From contig CAVZBY010000011.1 of assembly GCA_963773685.1 (NCBI GenBank), positions 744,001 through 808,000 on the forward strand: 64,000 nucleotides of DNA. Direction: 5' to 3'. Below, piece after piece: positions 57,448 through 64,000 of this stretch (the first letter of the stretch is position 1; every line of letters starts with the position of its first letter). The translations under genes were made by a program, and so were the position numbers. A model generated the notes under the pieces. That model was not told the origin of the DNA. It saw only the letters and a program-made list of their open reading frames with translations, and ran no database searches. The DNA is from JALHVH01 sp963773685 (GTDB lineage Bacteria; Acidobacteriota; Aminicenantia; Aminicenantales; Saccharicenantaceae).

Positions 57448-57645
57448 TCACCACGACCCGGAGGCCCCCCCGCCCCCGGACCGGCCTCCGCCGCCGCCGA
57501 ACGATCCCCGACCCGACCCGCCGCCGCCCCGGCCGCCGGACAGGATATTGATCAGGAGCCAGAAGGCCAGGGAGGGATTGGTGATGAACAGGATGAGGAA
57601 AAAGAGGACGGCCGCCCCGGCGAGGATCTTCTCTCCGGTCGTCAT
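57448..57645 (-). CDS. Small membrane protein with Gly-rich tail (YgcG C-terminal part)
   Basis: A 65-residue protein: one hydrophobic helix (ILAGAAVLFFLILFITNPSL) and a Gly/Ser-rich tail ending GGGGASGSW. In most bacteria this is the C-terminal end of the TPM protein YgcG. Here it is a separate frame overlapping the TPM gene stop by 4 nt (ATGA). It could be a natural split gene or the result of a single-base frameshift. Confidence 0.6.
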   Translation of the reverse strand: MTTGEKILAGAAVLFFLILFITNPSLAFWLLINILSGGRGGGGSGRGSFGGGGGRSGGGGASGSW

Positions 57646-58190
57646 AGCGCCTCGCGGCGGCGGGCCCTCCCGTCCTCGGGGGCCTGCGCGCCGGGCTCTC
57701 CGGAGATGGCCGCGAGCAGGGCGGCGACGCCGTCCCGAACGGCCCTGTCGTTATCCCCGTTCCTGATGGACGGGATCATGACGTCGTTGATCACCCGTCC
57801 CGCCGTGATGTCGGGGACGACCGCCTCGAGCCCATAGCCGACCTCGATCCGGATCTTCCTGTCCGCGGCCATGACGAACAGGACCAGGCCGTCGTCCAGC
57901 CCCTTGCGGCCGACCCTCCAGGCCTGGAAGGCCTTCGAAGCCCAGTCCTCGAGGGGAATTCCTCCCGTGGACTCGCCGATGTAGACCAGGACCTGCCGCC
58001 CGGTGCTCCTTTCGTAGCGCTCGAGCTCGCTATCGAGGGCGTCGACGGTCGACGCGGACAGGAACCCGGCTTTGTCCGTCGCCCAACGATCAGGCGCGGG
58101 CGGGATCTCCCCAACGGCGGCCAGTCCCGTCCCCAGGACGAGGAGGGCGGCGGCGCCGAGGGAGGCGCGGCGAAGGAAGCGGCGGATCAA
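57642..58190 (-). CDS. YgcG-like exported TPM-domain protein (C-terminally short)
   Basis: A 182-residue protein with an N-terminal signal peptide (LGAAALLVLGTGLAAVG) and a TPM domain: DALDSELERYERSTGRQVLV, IPLEDWASKAFQAWRVGRKG, DDGLVLFVMAADRKIRIEVG and a YGLEAVVPD loop. It ends without the membrane helix and Gly-rich tail of YgcG; these are in the overlapping next frame. The gene starts 3 nt after the lemA stop. Confidence 0.85.
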   Translation of the reverse strand: MIRRFLRRASLGAAALLVLGTGLAAVGEIPPAPDRWATDKAGFLSASTVDALDSELERYERSTGRQVLVYIGESTGGIPLEDWASKAFQAWRVGRKGLDDGLVLFVMAADRKIRIEVGYGLEAVVPDITAGRVINDVMIPSIRNGDNDRAVRDGVAALLAAISGEPGAQAPEDGRARRREAL

Positions 58191-58193
58191 GGC

Positions 58194-58802
58194 TTAGAAT
58201 TGCACTTTCGGAGCGGTCTCGGCCCCGGCCTGGGCCTTGAAGTAGGCCTTTTCGGCGAACTTCGAGCCGAAGAACCCGGCGATGAGGACCGTGGGAAAGC
58301 TCTGACGCTTGGTATTGAACGCCTGGGATGTCTCGTTGAAGCGCTGGCGCTCGACGGTGATGCGGTTCTCCGTCCCTTCGAGCTGGGTCTGCAGGTCGCG
58401 GAAATTCTGGGTGGCCTTGAGGTCGGGATAGGCCTCGACGGCCACGAGGAGCCGGGCGATGGCCGAGCCGAGCTCGTCCTGGGCCTGCTGGAACTTGGCC
58501 AGGCTCTCGGGATCGTTGACGACGCTCTCGTCGATCTTCATCTGGCCCACCTTGGCCCGGGCCTCGGTCACGGCCGTGTAGGTCGACTTCTCGAAATCGG
58601 CCGCGCCCTTGACCGTCTCGACGAGGTTCGGGACGAGGTCGGCCCGTCTCTGGTAGACGTTCTCGACCTGGGCCCACTGGGCCCGAACGGCCTGGTCCAG
58701 CTTGACGAGGGAGTTATAGGTCCCGGTGCCCACCGAGAAGACGAGGATCGCCCCCAGGATGAGGACTCCCAGGCAACCGATGGCTAGGGTCTTTTTCGGC
58801 AT
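58194..58802 (-). CDS. lemA: LemA family protein
   Basis: A 202-residue protein with an N-terminal membrane helix (IGCLGVLILGAILVFSVGTG) and the helical LemA domain: YNSLVKLDQAVRAQWAQVEN, YQRRADLVPNLVETVKG, EAYPDLKATQNFRDLQTQLE and the C-terminal FNETSQAFNTKRQSFPTVL. First gene of the lemA-TPM unit. Function unknown; a membrane-associated role is accepted for the family. Confidence 0.95.
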   Translation of the reverse strand: MPKKTLAIGCLGVLILGAILVFSVGTGTYNSLVKLDQAVRAQWAQVENVYQRRADLVPNLVETVKGAADFEKSTYTAVTEARAKVGQMKIDESVVNDPESLAKFQQAQDELGSAIARLLVAVEAYPDLKATQNFRDLQTQLEGTENRITVERQRFNETSQAFNTKRQSFPTVLIAGFFGSKFAEKAYFKAQAGAETAPKVQF

Positions 58803-58842
58803 GTTCGTATTCCCTTTCTCCGCGGAATCTCAGGATATTCGC

Positions 58843-58871
58843 ATTCTACCGGGAACCCCGGGGCATTACAA
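58843..58871 (-). promoter_or_regulatory. Candidate promoter of the lemA-TPM operon
   Basis: On the minus strand TTGTAA (58871-58866), a 17-nt spacer and TAGAAT (58848-58843), about 40 nt before the lemA start. Confidence 0.5.
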
Positions 58872-58946
58872 GCGCGCCAAAGGATCGCCTTCTCAGGACT
58901 CGGGGACATCCCTCCTGAAGACGCGAATTTTCCCGCATCGAGTGGC

Positions 58947-59110
58947 TTGGAGGGGAACCCGCTTCGCGTTTCCCCCTTCCAACGGTCCGGCGGGAAAACC
59001 CGCCGTCCCTGCCTCGCTTTCTCGGGCTGCCGCCCTGCGACCAAGGGGGTGTATCCCCCTTGGAATCCCCGCAGGTTCGAGGCGAACCTGCCAAATCCGC
59101 TCCGATTTGG
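58947..59110. repeat. Array of five consecutive hairpins
   Basis: Stem-loops follow one another: an imperfect one at 58947-58982 (TTGGAGGGG/CCCCCTTCCAA), CGGCGGG-aaaa-CCCGCCG (58988-59005), CCAAGGGGG-tgtat-CCCCCTTGG (59041-59063), GCAGGTTCG-agg-CGAACCTGC (59071-59091) and CCAAATC-cgctcc-GATTTGG (59091-59110). Located between lemA and the ROK gene. Open frames crossing it have no family resemblance. It may be a structured RNA or a complex repeat. Confidence 0.6.
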
Positions 59111-59170
59111 GGCTGCGCTCTCCCCGTCTCCGGACCCAGCCGCCAATCCAGGCCCAACGCGCGGGGTCCA

Positions 59171-60094
59171 TTAGAATTTCATTCTCCTCATTTCCCGGAG
59201 AGCCAGATAGGCGGCGCCGATGACGCCGGCGGAATCGCCGAGCGCGGCCTTGAGGATGGGGACGTCGCGGTCGGGGACACCGAACAGCCCCTTGCGGAGA
59301 TAAGGAGAGACGTGCTTATACCATAAAGGGATATTGGAAACGCCCCCGCCGAGGATGATGGCTTCGATGTCCAGGATGTTGACCGCGTTGGCGAAGACCT
59401 CGCCCATGATACGGCAGCTTTCCTCGAAGAAACCCCGGGCGAGGGGGTCCCCGCTCTCATAACGAGCGTAGATGTCGCGCGGAGCGAGCTCTTCCCCGGA
59501 GAGCTCGGCGAACCGCCGGGTCAGGCTCGGCCCCGACAGGTAGGCTTCGGCGCAGCCGCGGCGGCCGCATTCGCAGGGCCGTCCGCCGATGTCGACCGTC
59601 GCGTGGCCGATCTCCCCGGCGTTCCCGCGGGCCCCGCGGTAGAGCTTGCCGTCGAGAATGAGACCGGATCCCATTCCGGTCCCGAGGATGACGGCCATCA
59701 CGGAACCGTACCGTCCGAGGCAGGACTCGAAGAACTCGGCCAGCGCCAGGCAGTTCGCGTCGTTCTCGACGACGAGCGGCGCGTCCAGCCTCGCCCGGAG
59801 CAGGCTGATGAGGCCGGGCTTTTCATAGAGCGGCGTGTGCGGCGCCCCGTACATGATGTCGTCGGCCGGGCTATAGGTCCCGGGGGTCCCCATCCCCACG
59901 GCTTCGATCTCGCGGCCGCCGGAGACGTCCGCGATGAGCTTCAGGATGTTCGCAACGACGCGATCCTTGCCGAGCCGCGGCTCGGACGGGATGCGCTTCC
60001 GGGCCAGAATGGTCCGCGCGCCGTCCACGAGGCACGCCTCGACCTTGGTCCCGCCGAGATCGATCCCGACGGCGATGGGGTCATGTCTCAACAT
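59171..60094 (-). CDS. ROK-family sugar kinase (glucokinase-like)
   Basis: A 307-residue protein. The phosphate-1 loop VGIDLGGTKVEACLV, catalytic Asp in VENDANC, GTGMGSGLILDGK, EIGHATVDIGG and the zinc motif CECGRRGCAEAYLSGPSL are all ROK hallmarks. There is no DNA-binding domain, so it is a kinase rather than a repressor. The start ATG 60094 and first codons (MLRHDP) lie inside one arm of an inverted repeat; ggagg precedes it. It overlaps the DUF1667 gene by 7 nt and is the last gene of the unit. Confidence 0.92.
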   Translation of the reverse strand: MLRHDPIAVGIDLGGTKVEACLVDGARTILARKRIPSEPRLGKDRVVANILKLIADVSGGREIEAVGMGTPGTYSPADDIMYGAPHTPLYEKPGLISLLRARLDAPLVVENDANCLALAEFFESCLGRYGSVMAVILGTGMGSGLILDGKLYRGARGNAGEIGHATVDIGGRPCECGRRGCAEAYLSGPSLTRRFAELSGEELAPRDIYARYESGDPLARGFFEESCRIMGEVFANAVNILDIEAIILGGGVSNIPLWYKHVSPYLRKGLFGVPDRDVPILKAALGDSAGVIGAAYLALREMRRMKF

Positions 60095-60161
60095 TTCAAC
60101 GTTCCTCCCTTTTCGGCCCGGCTGAGGTCCGGTCCCCCGGGAAATGTTGAGACCTGACCCC
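60077..60161. repeat. Inverted pair of family D repeats
   Basis: ggggtcatgtctcaacattt starts at 60077 (arm to 60097) and gaaatgttgagacctgaccc starts at 60141 (arm to 60161); the 21-bp arms are reverse complements with one mismatch, separated by 43 nt. One arm encodes the start of the ROK gene, the other the end of DUF1667 (residues RGQVSTF). Confidence 0.7.
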
Positions 60162-60504
60162 TCGTCGCGATGACGTCGACGCCCGTGCCGAGGACATTCG
60201 CGATAAGGACCTGGCCACGGTAGACCGGCGCCTCGGGCCTCAGCCCCGCGATCTCGGCGAGGATGGGGAATATCATATCGCGGGGGACGGGAGCGCTCAG
60301 GCGGACGGAGACCATATCCGATGCCGTTCCCCGGAGCGGCACGGACGTGGCGAGGTTGCGTTTCGGATGGAGGATCTCCTCGGCCGCGAAATCCAGGCCC
60401 CGGTCGCACTGGCCGCCGCGCACGTCGAGCTTCTCGGCCGCCGAGCGCTCGACCTCGAGCTCGCAGCCGATCGGGCAGAGGACGCAGGTCAGCCGTTCAC
60501 TCAT
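60088..60504 (-). CDS. DUF1667 protein with repeat-derived C-terminus
   Basis: A 138-residue protein. The N-terminal CVLCPIGCELEVE and RGGQCDRGLDFAAEEI, followed by HPKRNLATSVPL, are typical of DUF1667, a small Cys-rich partner of GlpA-like and FAD-dependent oxidoreductases. The expected family end is around VLGTGVDVIATR; the final ~25 residues come from the family D inverted repeat. It overlaps the FAD oxidoreductase stop by 8 nt and the ROK start by 7 nt. Confidence 0.85.
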   Translation of the reverse strand: MSERLTCVLCPIGCELEVERSAAEKLDVRGGQCDRGLDFAAEEILHPKRNLATSVPLRGTASDMVSVRLSAPVPRDMIFPILAEIAGLRPEAPVYRGQVLIANVLGTGVDVIATRGQVSTFPGGPDLSRAEKGGTLKC

Positions 60505-61756
60505 GGCAGGAGACCTCCATGTCCTCCGCGGCCGGGCCGGCGACCGTGATCTTCTGGAGCTCGGACGGGACGAGGCGCGGGATCCTCTTCCGAAAGAGGC
60601 TCCTTCCCGTCGTCCGGCCCCGGACCTCGACCCACCGGTCCCGGCATGGAGCGACAACGCGGAAGGCGACCTCGAAGCTTTCGGCGCCGGTCCGGACGGA
60701 CTGGGGCAGGGTGTAGCGGACGCCCGCACCCGGGGTCACGCGGACCTTCGCGCCGGATCTCAGGCGGCCCGCGGCGAATGCGGCGGCGGCCTTGCCGGCG
60801 GCCAGGCCTTCGAACGACGCCCAATCGGCCACGTCGTGGATGTGGAGAACGTTCCCGCAGGAAAAGACTCCGGGCACGGATGTCATCAGGGTCTCGTCGA
60901 CCTCGGCTCCCCCCGTGAGCGGCGAGAGGATGACCCCGGCCCTCTTCGAAAGCTCGTTCTCGGGGATGAGGCCGACCGAAAGGAGGAGCGTGTCGCACGG
61001 GACCTCGCGCTCGGTCCCGGCGACGGGGCGAAGCGACGCGTCCACTCGGGCGACGACGACGGACGAAACACGCCCCCGCCCCCGGACCTCGGTGACGGTG
61101 GCGCCGAGCTCGAGAGGGATGCCGAAGTCCATGAGGCATTGACGGACGTTCCGTTCGAGGCCGCTCGGCCACGGGAGGATCTCGAAGACGCCCCGGACGC
61201 GTATCCCCTCGAAGGCGAGACGGCGGGCCATGATCAGGCCGACGTCCCCCGAGCCGAGGATGACGACGTCGTTGCCGACGCGGACGTTGTGGAGGTTGAC
61301 GAGGTTCTGTGCCGTGCCGGCCGTGAAGACGCCGGCGGGACGCGTCCCGGGGATGCCGGCCATCTCCCGCGTCCGCTCCCGACAGCCCATGGCCAGGACG
61401 ACCGCTCCGGCCTCGATGAGCCGGTACCCGTCGGGAGAGTTCACGCGCAGGCGGCGGTCCGGGGCGAGATCGAGGACCATCGTGCCGGTCCGGAAACGCA
61501 CGCCTTCGCGATCGGCGTCCTCGGCCAGCCTTTCGGCGTATTCGGGGCCGCTGATGGTCTCTTTATAGAGGAAGAGCCCGAACCCGTCATGAATGCACTG
61601 GTTGAGGATCCCGCCGGGGTTGCGATCCCTTTCGATGACGACGACATCGGAGGCCCCTGCGCGCCGGGCCCCGATGGCCGCCGCGAGGCCGGCCGGCCCG
61701 CCCCCGATGACGACGACGTCATGACGCTCGATATCAAGGTCGATATCTCGATTCAC
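60497..61756 (-). CDS. FAD-dependent pyridine nucleotide-disulphide-type oxidoreductase
   Basis: About 419 residues from GTG 61756, which places DVVVIGGGPAGLAAAIGARR near the N-terminus; a longer frame would start within the tandem repeat. FAD-binding segments include VIERDRNPGGILNQCIHDG and SVPGVFSCGNVLHIHDVADW; NAD-binding VILGSGDVGLIMARR. With the GlpA-like and DUF1667 genes it forms a trio seen in Thermotoga and clostridia, thought to oxidise glycerol-3-phosphate or a related substrate. The true start is uncertain because of the repeat upstream. Confidence 0.85.
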   Translation of the reverse strand: MNRDIDLDIERHDVVVIGGGPAGLAAAIGARRAGASDVVVIERDRNPGGILNQCIHDGFGLFLYKETISGPEYAERLAEDADREGVRFRTGTMVLDLAPDRRLRVNSPDGYRLIEAGAVVLAMGCRERTREMAGIPGTRPAGVFTAGTAQNLVNLHNVRVGNDVVILGSGDVGLIMARRLAFEGIRVRGVFEILPWPSGLERNVRQCLMDFGIPLELGATVTEVRGRGRVSSVVVARVDASLRPVAGTEREVPCDTLLLSVGLIPENELSKRAGVILSPLTGGAEVDETLMTSVPGVFSCGNVLHIHDVADWASFEGLAAGKAAAAFAAGRLRSGAKVRVTPGAGVRYTLPQSVRTGAESFEVAFRVVAPCRDRWVEVRGRTTGRSLFRKRIPRLVPSELQKITVAGPAAEDMEVSCHE

Positions 61757-63589
61757 AGGCGGGGGAATATTCCGATCGATGCCATGAACCTCGCGACCGA
61801 TCTGGCCCGCCAAATCCCCCCCATCCCCCCTTTTACAAAGGGGGGAAAGCAAGTCCCCGGTGTCTCCCCCTTTATCTTGGGGGAAAACCAAGCCCCCTGT
61901 ATCTCCCCTTTATCTTGAGGGATTGCCAAGGCCCCACGTTCCCCCGCTATTTTGGGGGGAAACCAAGTCCCCGTGTATCCCCCTTTATCTTGGGGGGAAA
62001 CTAAGCCCCCTGTATCTCCCCCTTTATGTTGGGGAGTAACCAGGGCCCCGCCTCGTGACGGGGAAGGCGGGGACAAAAGAAGATCCCCCCTTTGTAAAAG
62101 GGGGGTGCGGGGGGATTTAAGAGGGGATTTGAGGCGCCCATAGAACATCTCCGATCCCGCTCCTCGTTTCGTCATCTCTTCCGGAGCGAGGCCTTCCTCT
62201 TCGAGGATCCCGCCAAGTCGCGGCGTGCAGAACCCGCCCTGGCATCGACCCATCCCGCACCGGGTCCGGCGCTTGATCGCGTCGAAGGTCCGGACGCCGA
62301 GCGGGGACCGGAGCGCGGCGAGCACCTCGGCCCGGGTCGCGTGCTCGCACCGGCAGACCGTTTCGCCCCAGGCTCCGTTCTCGGAGACGCGTCGCTCCCG
62401 TTCCGCGTCGTCGGCATGGGCGAATCGGGAAGTTCCGGGAAGTCCTGGCTCGAAATCCTTCCGGAGCTCGAGATCCTCTCTCGCCCCGACGATGCCCGCG
62501 ACCATTTCCGCGATGGCCGGGGCGGCGGTGAGGCCGGGCGACTCGATGCCGAAGAGGTCGATCCAGCGCGGGCGGGACGGGACTCTCCGCGATGACGAAA
62601 TCGGCGAGCTTGGGCCGGATGCCCGCATAGGCATGGATGAAGGGGAAGCGGGCAAGGTCGGGAACGAGGGCGAACGCCTCGGCCTTGAGCCTGGCCGCGA
62701 CGGCCGCTGTCGTGGCCGTGTCATCCTTGTCGCCGACAAGCTCGCTGCTCGGGCCGAGAAGGATATTGCCTTCCATGGTCGGCGTGATATGCACACCGAG
62801 GAAGGAGTCGTCCCGCGGCGGGACGGGATAGACGGGCATCCCCAGGACCGGACCGGCCTCCTTGTCGGAGATGAGATATTCGCCCCGGAAAGGGCGGATC
62901 CCAGGCGCGGGAAGACCGGCGAGAGCGGCGACGTCCCCCGCGGACAGGCCCGCGGCGTTGACGACCCAGCGGGCGGCGAATTCCCCTTTCGGGGTGGCCA
63001 GGATAAAAGCCCCGCGGCGAAAAGCGACGGACGTGACCCCGGCCTCGAGAAGGACGACGGCCCCGTTCAGGCAGGCCGATTCGGCCAGGGCGATCGTGAG
63101 CTCGTAGGGCGAAATGATGCCGGTTTCGGGCGAGAAGAGCGCTCGGAGTCCGCGGACGCCGGGCGCGATGGACCGGATGCCGGCCGCGTCGACGAAAGTC
63201 AGGCCCGGCGTGCCGTTCCGGTCGCCCTGTTCCCTGAGCTCATCGAGCCTGGGAAATTCGGACGGGTCGAGCGCCACGACGAGCTTTCCGGTCTTCCGAT
63301 GCGGGACGCCGAGCTCCCCGGCCATCCGGTAGATCGCCTTCAGGCCGGCGGCGTTGGCCCTGGCCTTGAGCGTCCCGGGCGGGACGTTGAATCCGGCGTG
63401 GATGACACCGCTGTTGGCCTTGGTGACGCCCTCGCCGACGTCGGCGGCCTTCTCCAGGAGGAGGACCTTCAGCCGGTACCGCGCCAGCTCCCGGAGGACG
63501 GCGCACCCGACAACCCCGCCTCCGATCACGGCGACGTCGAAGATGTCGGCGGCGGGGCCGGTCCGGCATCCCGAACGGAGTTCGTCCAT
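61753..63589 (-). CDS. GlpA-like FAD-dependent (glycerol-3-phosphate) dehydrogenase (single frameshift, repeat-extended)
   Basis: The frame from ATG 63589 has the FAD site FDVAVIGGGVVGCAVLREL, TKANSGVIHAGFN, ETGIISPYELTIALAE and YAGIRPKLADFVIAE. It shifts near 62580 and continues WIDLFGIESPGLTAAPAIAE, then a BFD-like [2Fe-2S] domain CRCEHATRAEV and RTRCGMGRCQGGFCTPR. After GSEMFYG the frame runs through the tandem repeat to 61753, adding ~110 repeat-coded residues. Likely an L-2-hydroxyglutarate/glycerol-3-phosphate-type dehydrogenase; substrate unproven. Confidence 0.82.
61824..62049. repeat. Six tandem ~37-bp family B repeats
   Basis: Six degenerate units of 37-38 bp, each with a palindrome such as CCCCCTTTATCTTGGGGG followed by aaaccaagccccctgtatc. 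Copies vary at several bases. A related ccccccctttgtaaaaggggg unit lies downstream at about 62085-62105. The array lies at the junction of the GlpA-like and FAD oxidoreductase genes. Confidence 0.8.
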
Positions 63590-63758
63590 GGGTCTTCAAA
63601 TATATCAGAAGGTCCTGGGGACTTCCAGGAAGGGAGCGGGCGATCCCAAGCCTCCCGGCTTGACAGGGGGGGGTCACGGCTCTATTAATGAGAGACAGGG
63701 GGATCGATGATCGGATCGGCCTTCAGAGCGCCGCCCGGTCCCGCCGAGAGGGGGGATC

Positions 63759-64000
63759 ATGAAAAGAGCCGCATGTCTGGTGGTTGTCGGTCTGATTTTG
63801 GCCGTGGGGCCTTTGGCGGCCGCCCTGACCGTCACGTCTCCCAACGGAGGCGAGAACTGGCCCCTGGGGAAGCACGAAACTCATCACCTGGACGTCGGGG
63901 GTCAGCGGCAACGTGAAGCTGGTCCTGCTCAAGGGCGGGGTCAAGCTGCGGGGATATCGTTGCCAGCGTTCCCGGCGTCCCAGCACAGCTATTCGTGGAC
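63759..64000 (+). CDS. Secreted protein with Kre9/KNH1-like domain (partial, frameshifted)
   Basis: gagaggggggatc precedes ATG 63759, which opens a signal peptide (LVVVGLILAVGPLAAA). TVTSPNGGENWPLGKHET begins a Kre9/KNH1-like surface domain; after frame breaks near 63875, 63950 and 63985 it continues ITWTSGVSGNVKLVLLKGG, DIVASVPGVP and HSYSW. The 3' end is outside the window. Such domains occur in extracellular, often repetitive proteins. Three breaks in ~130 nt suggest poor sequence at this edge. Confidence 0.6.
   Translation, partial: MKRAACLVVVGLILAVGPLAAALTVTSPNGGENWPLGKHETHHLDVGGQRQREAGPAQGRGQAAGISLPAFPASQHSYSW

Noticed and set aside
61824..62049. CRISPR array
   Set aside because: Units are contiguous with no unique spacers, and each unit is palindromic and degenerate; no cas genes are near.

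Overview
The window comes from a GC-rich, apparently diderm bacterium (lipoprotein signal peptides, a DUF3943 beta-barrel-type protein, periplasmic solute-binding protein, sigma-54 activator). The mixture of ftsH-folP-cdaA-cdaR-glmM-pdxJ, a K+-dependent membrane pyrophosphatase, a poly-gamma-glutamate operon and many secreted peptidases resembles uncultured Acidobacteria/Aminicenantes-like genomes, but this assignment is inference from gene content only.

Layout. (1) 1-9090 is an AT-rich island abutting the 3' end of a tRNA-Ala(GGC) gene at 9091-9166. It holds a plus-strand operon of a Cdc48-like AAA ATPase (cut by the left edge), a protein with an HEPN-type R-x4-H motif and a PD-(D/E)XK nuclease-like protein, facing a minus-strand operon of an exported trypsin-like protease and a TPR-CHAT (caspase-like) lipoprotein. 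This is the best candidate for an undescribed defence or cell-suicide system. (2) 9.4-13.7 kb: DUF3943 protein, pyrE and a GH5 glycosidase, separated by repeat-rich spacers. (3) 13.9-21.5 kb: ftsH, folP, cdaA-cdaR-glmM (c-di-AMP and cell wall), pdxJ and a carbamoylase. (4) 21.7-31.3 kb: GGQ release-factor-like protein, M14 and M28 peptidases, a PTS-EIIA/zinc-ribbon fusion, hppA, DUF362 and small membrane proteins. (5) 31.3-34.1 kb: pgsB-pgsC-pgsW. (6) 34.5-41.2 kb: ECF sigma/anti-sigma pair, Fis-type regulator, response regulator, and a solute-binding protein-histidine kinase-NtrC operon. (7) 41.2-47 kb: M19 dipeptidase, a GNAT protein, and a lipid-type cluster (CDP-alcohol phosphatidyltransferase, radical SAM, VTT-like, diacylglycerol kinase). 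(8) 47-53.7 kb: DUF429, OsmC, SpoU methyltransferase, S15 hydrolase, DUF2284, malic enzyme and a CBS protein. (9) 53.6-58.8 kb: argR-argG-argH and a lemA/TPM operon. (10) 59.1-64 kb: ROK kinase and a GlpA-like/FAD oxidoreductase/DUF1667 trio, then a partial secreted protein with a Kre9-like domain.

Two features run through the window. Several families of palindromic repeats (GCAGGCT..AGCCTGC; CCCGGCAC..GTGCCGGG with FAKAQD-type ends; ggggtcaggtctcaac; CCCCCTTT..GGGGG) sit in spacers and in places extend or start coding regions. There are also many single-base frameshifts, dense between about 31.9 and 44.6 kb and often at C/G homopolymers, that look more like assembly or sequencing indels than true gene decay. 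Frameshifted genes are given here as single loci.
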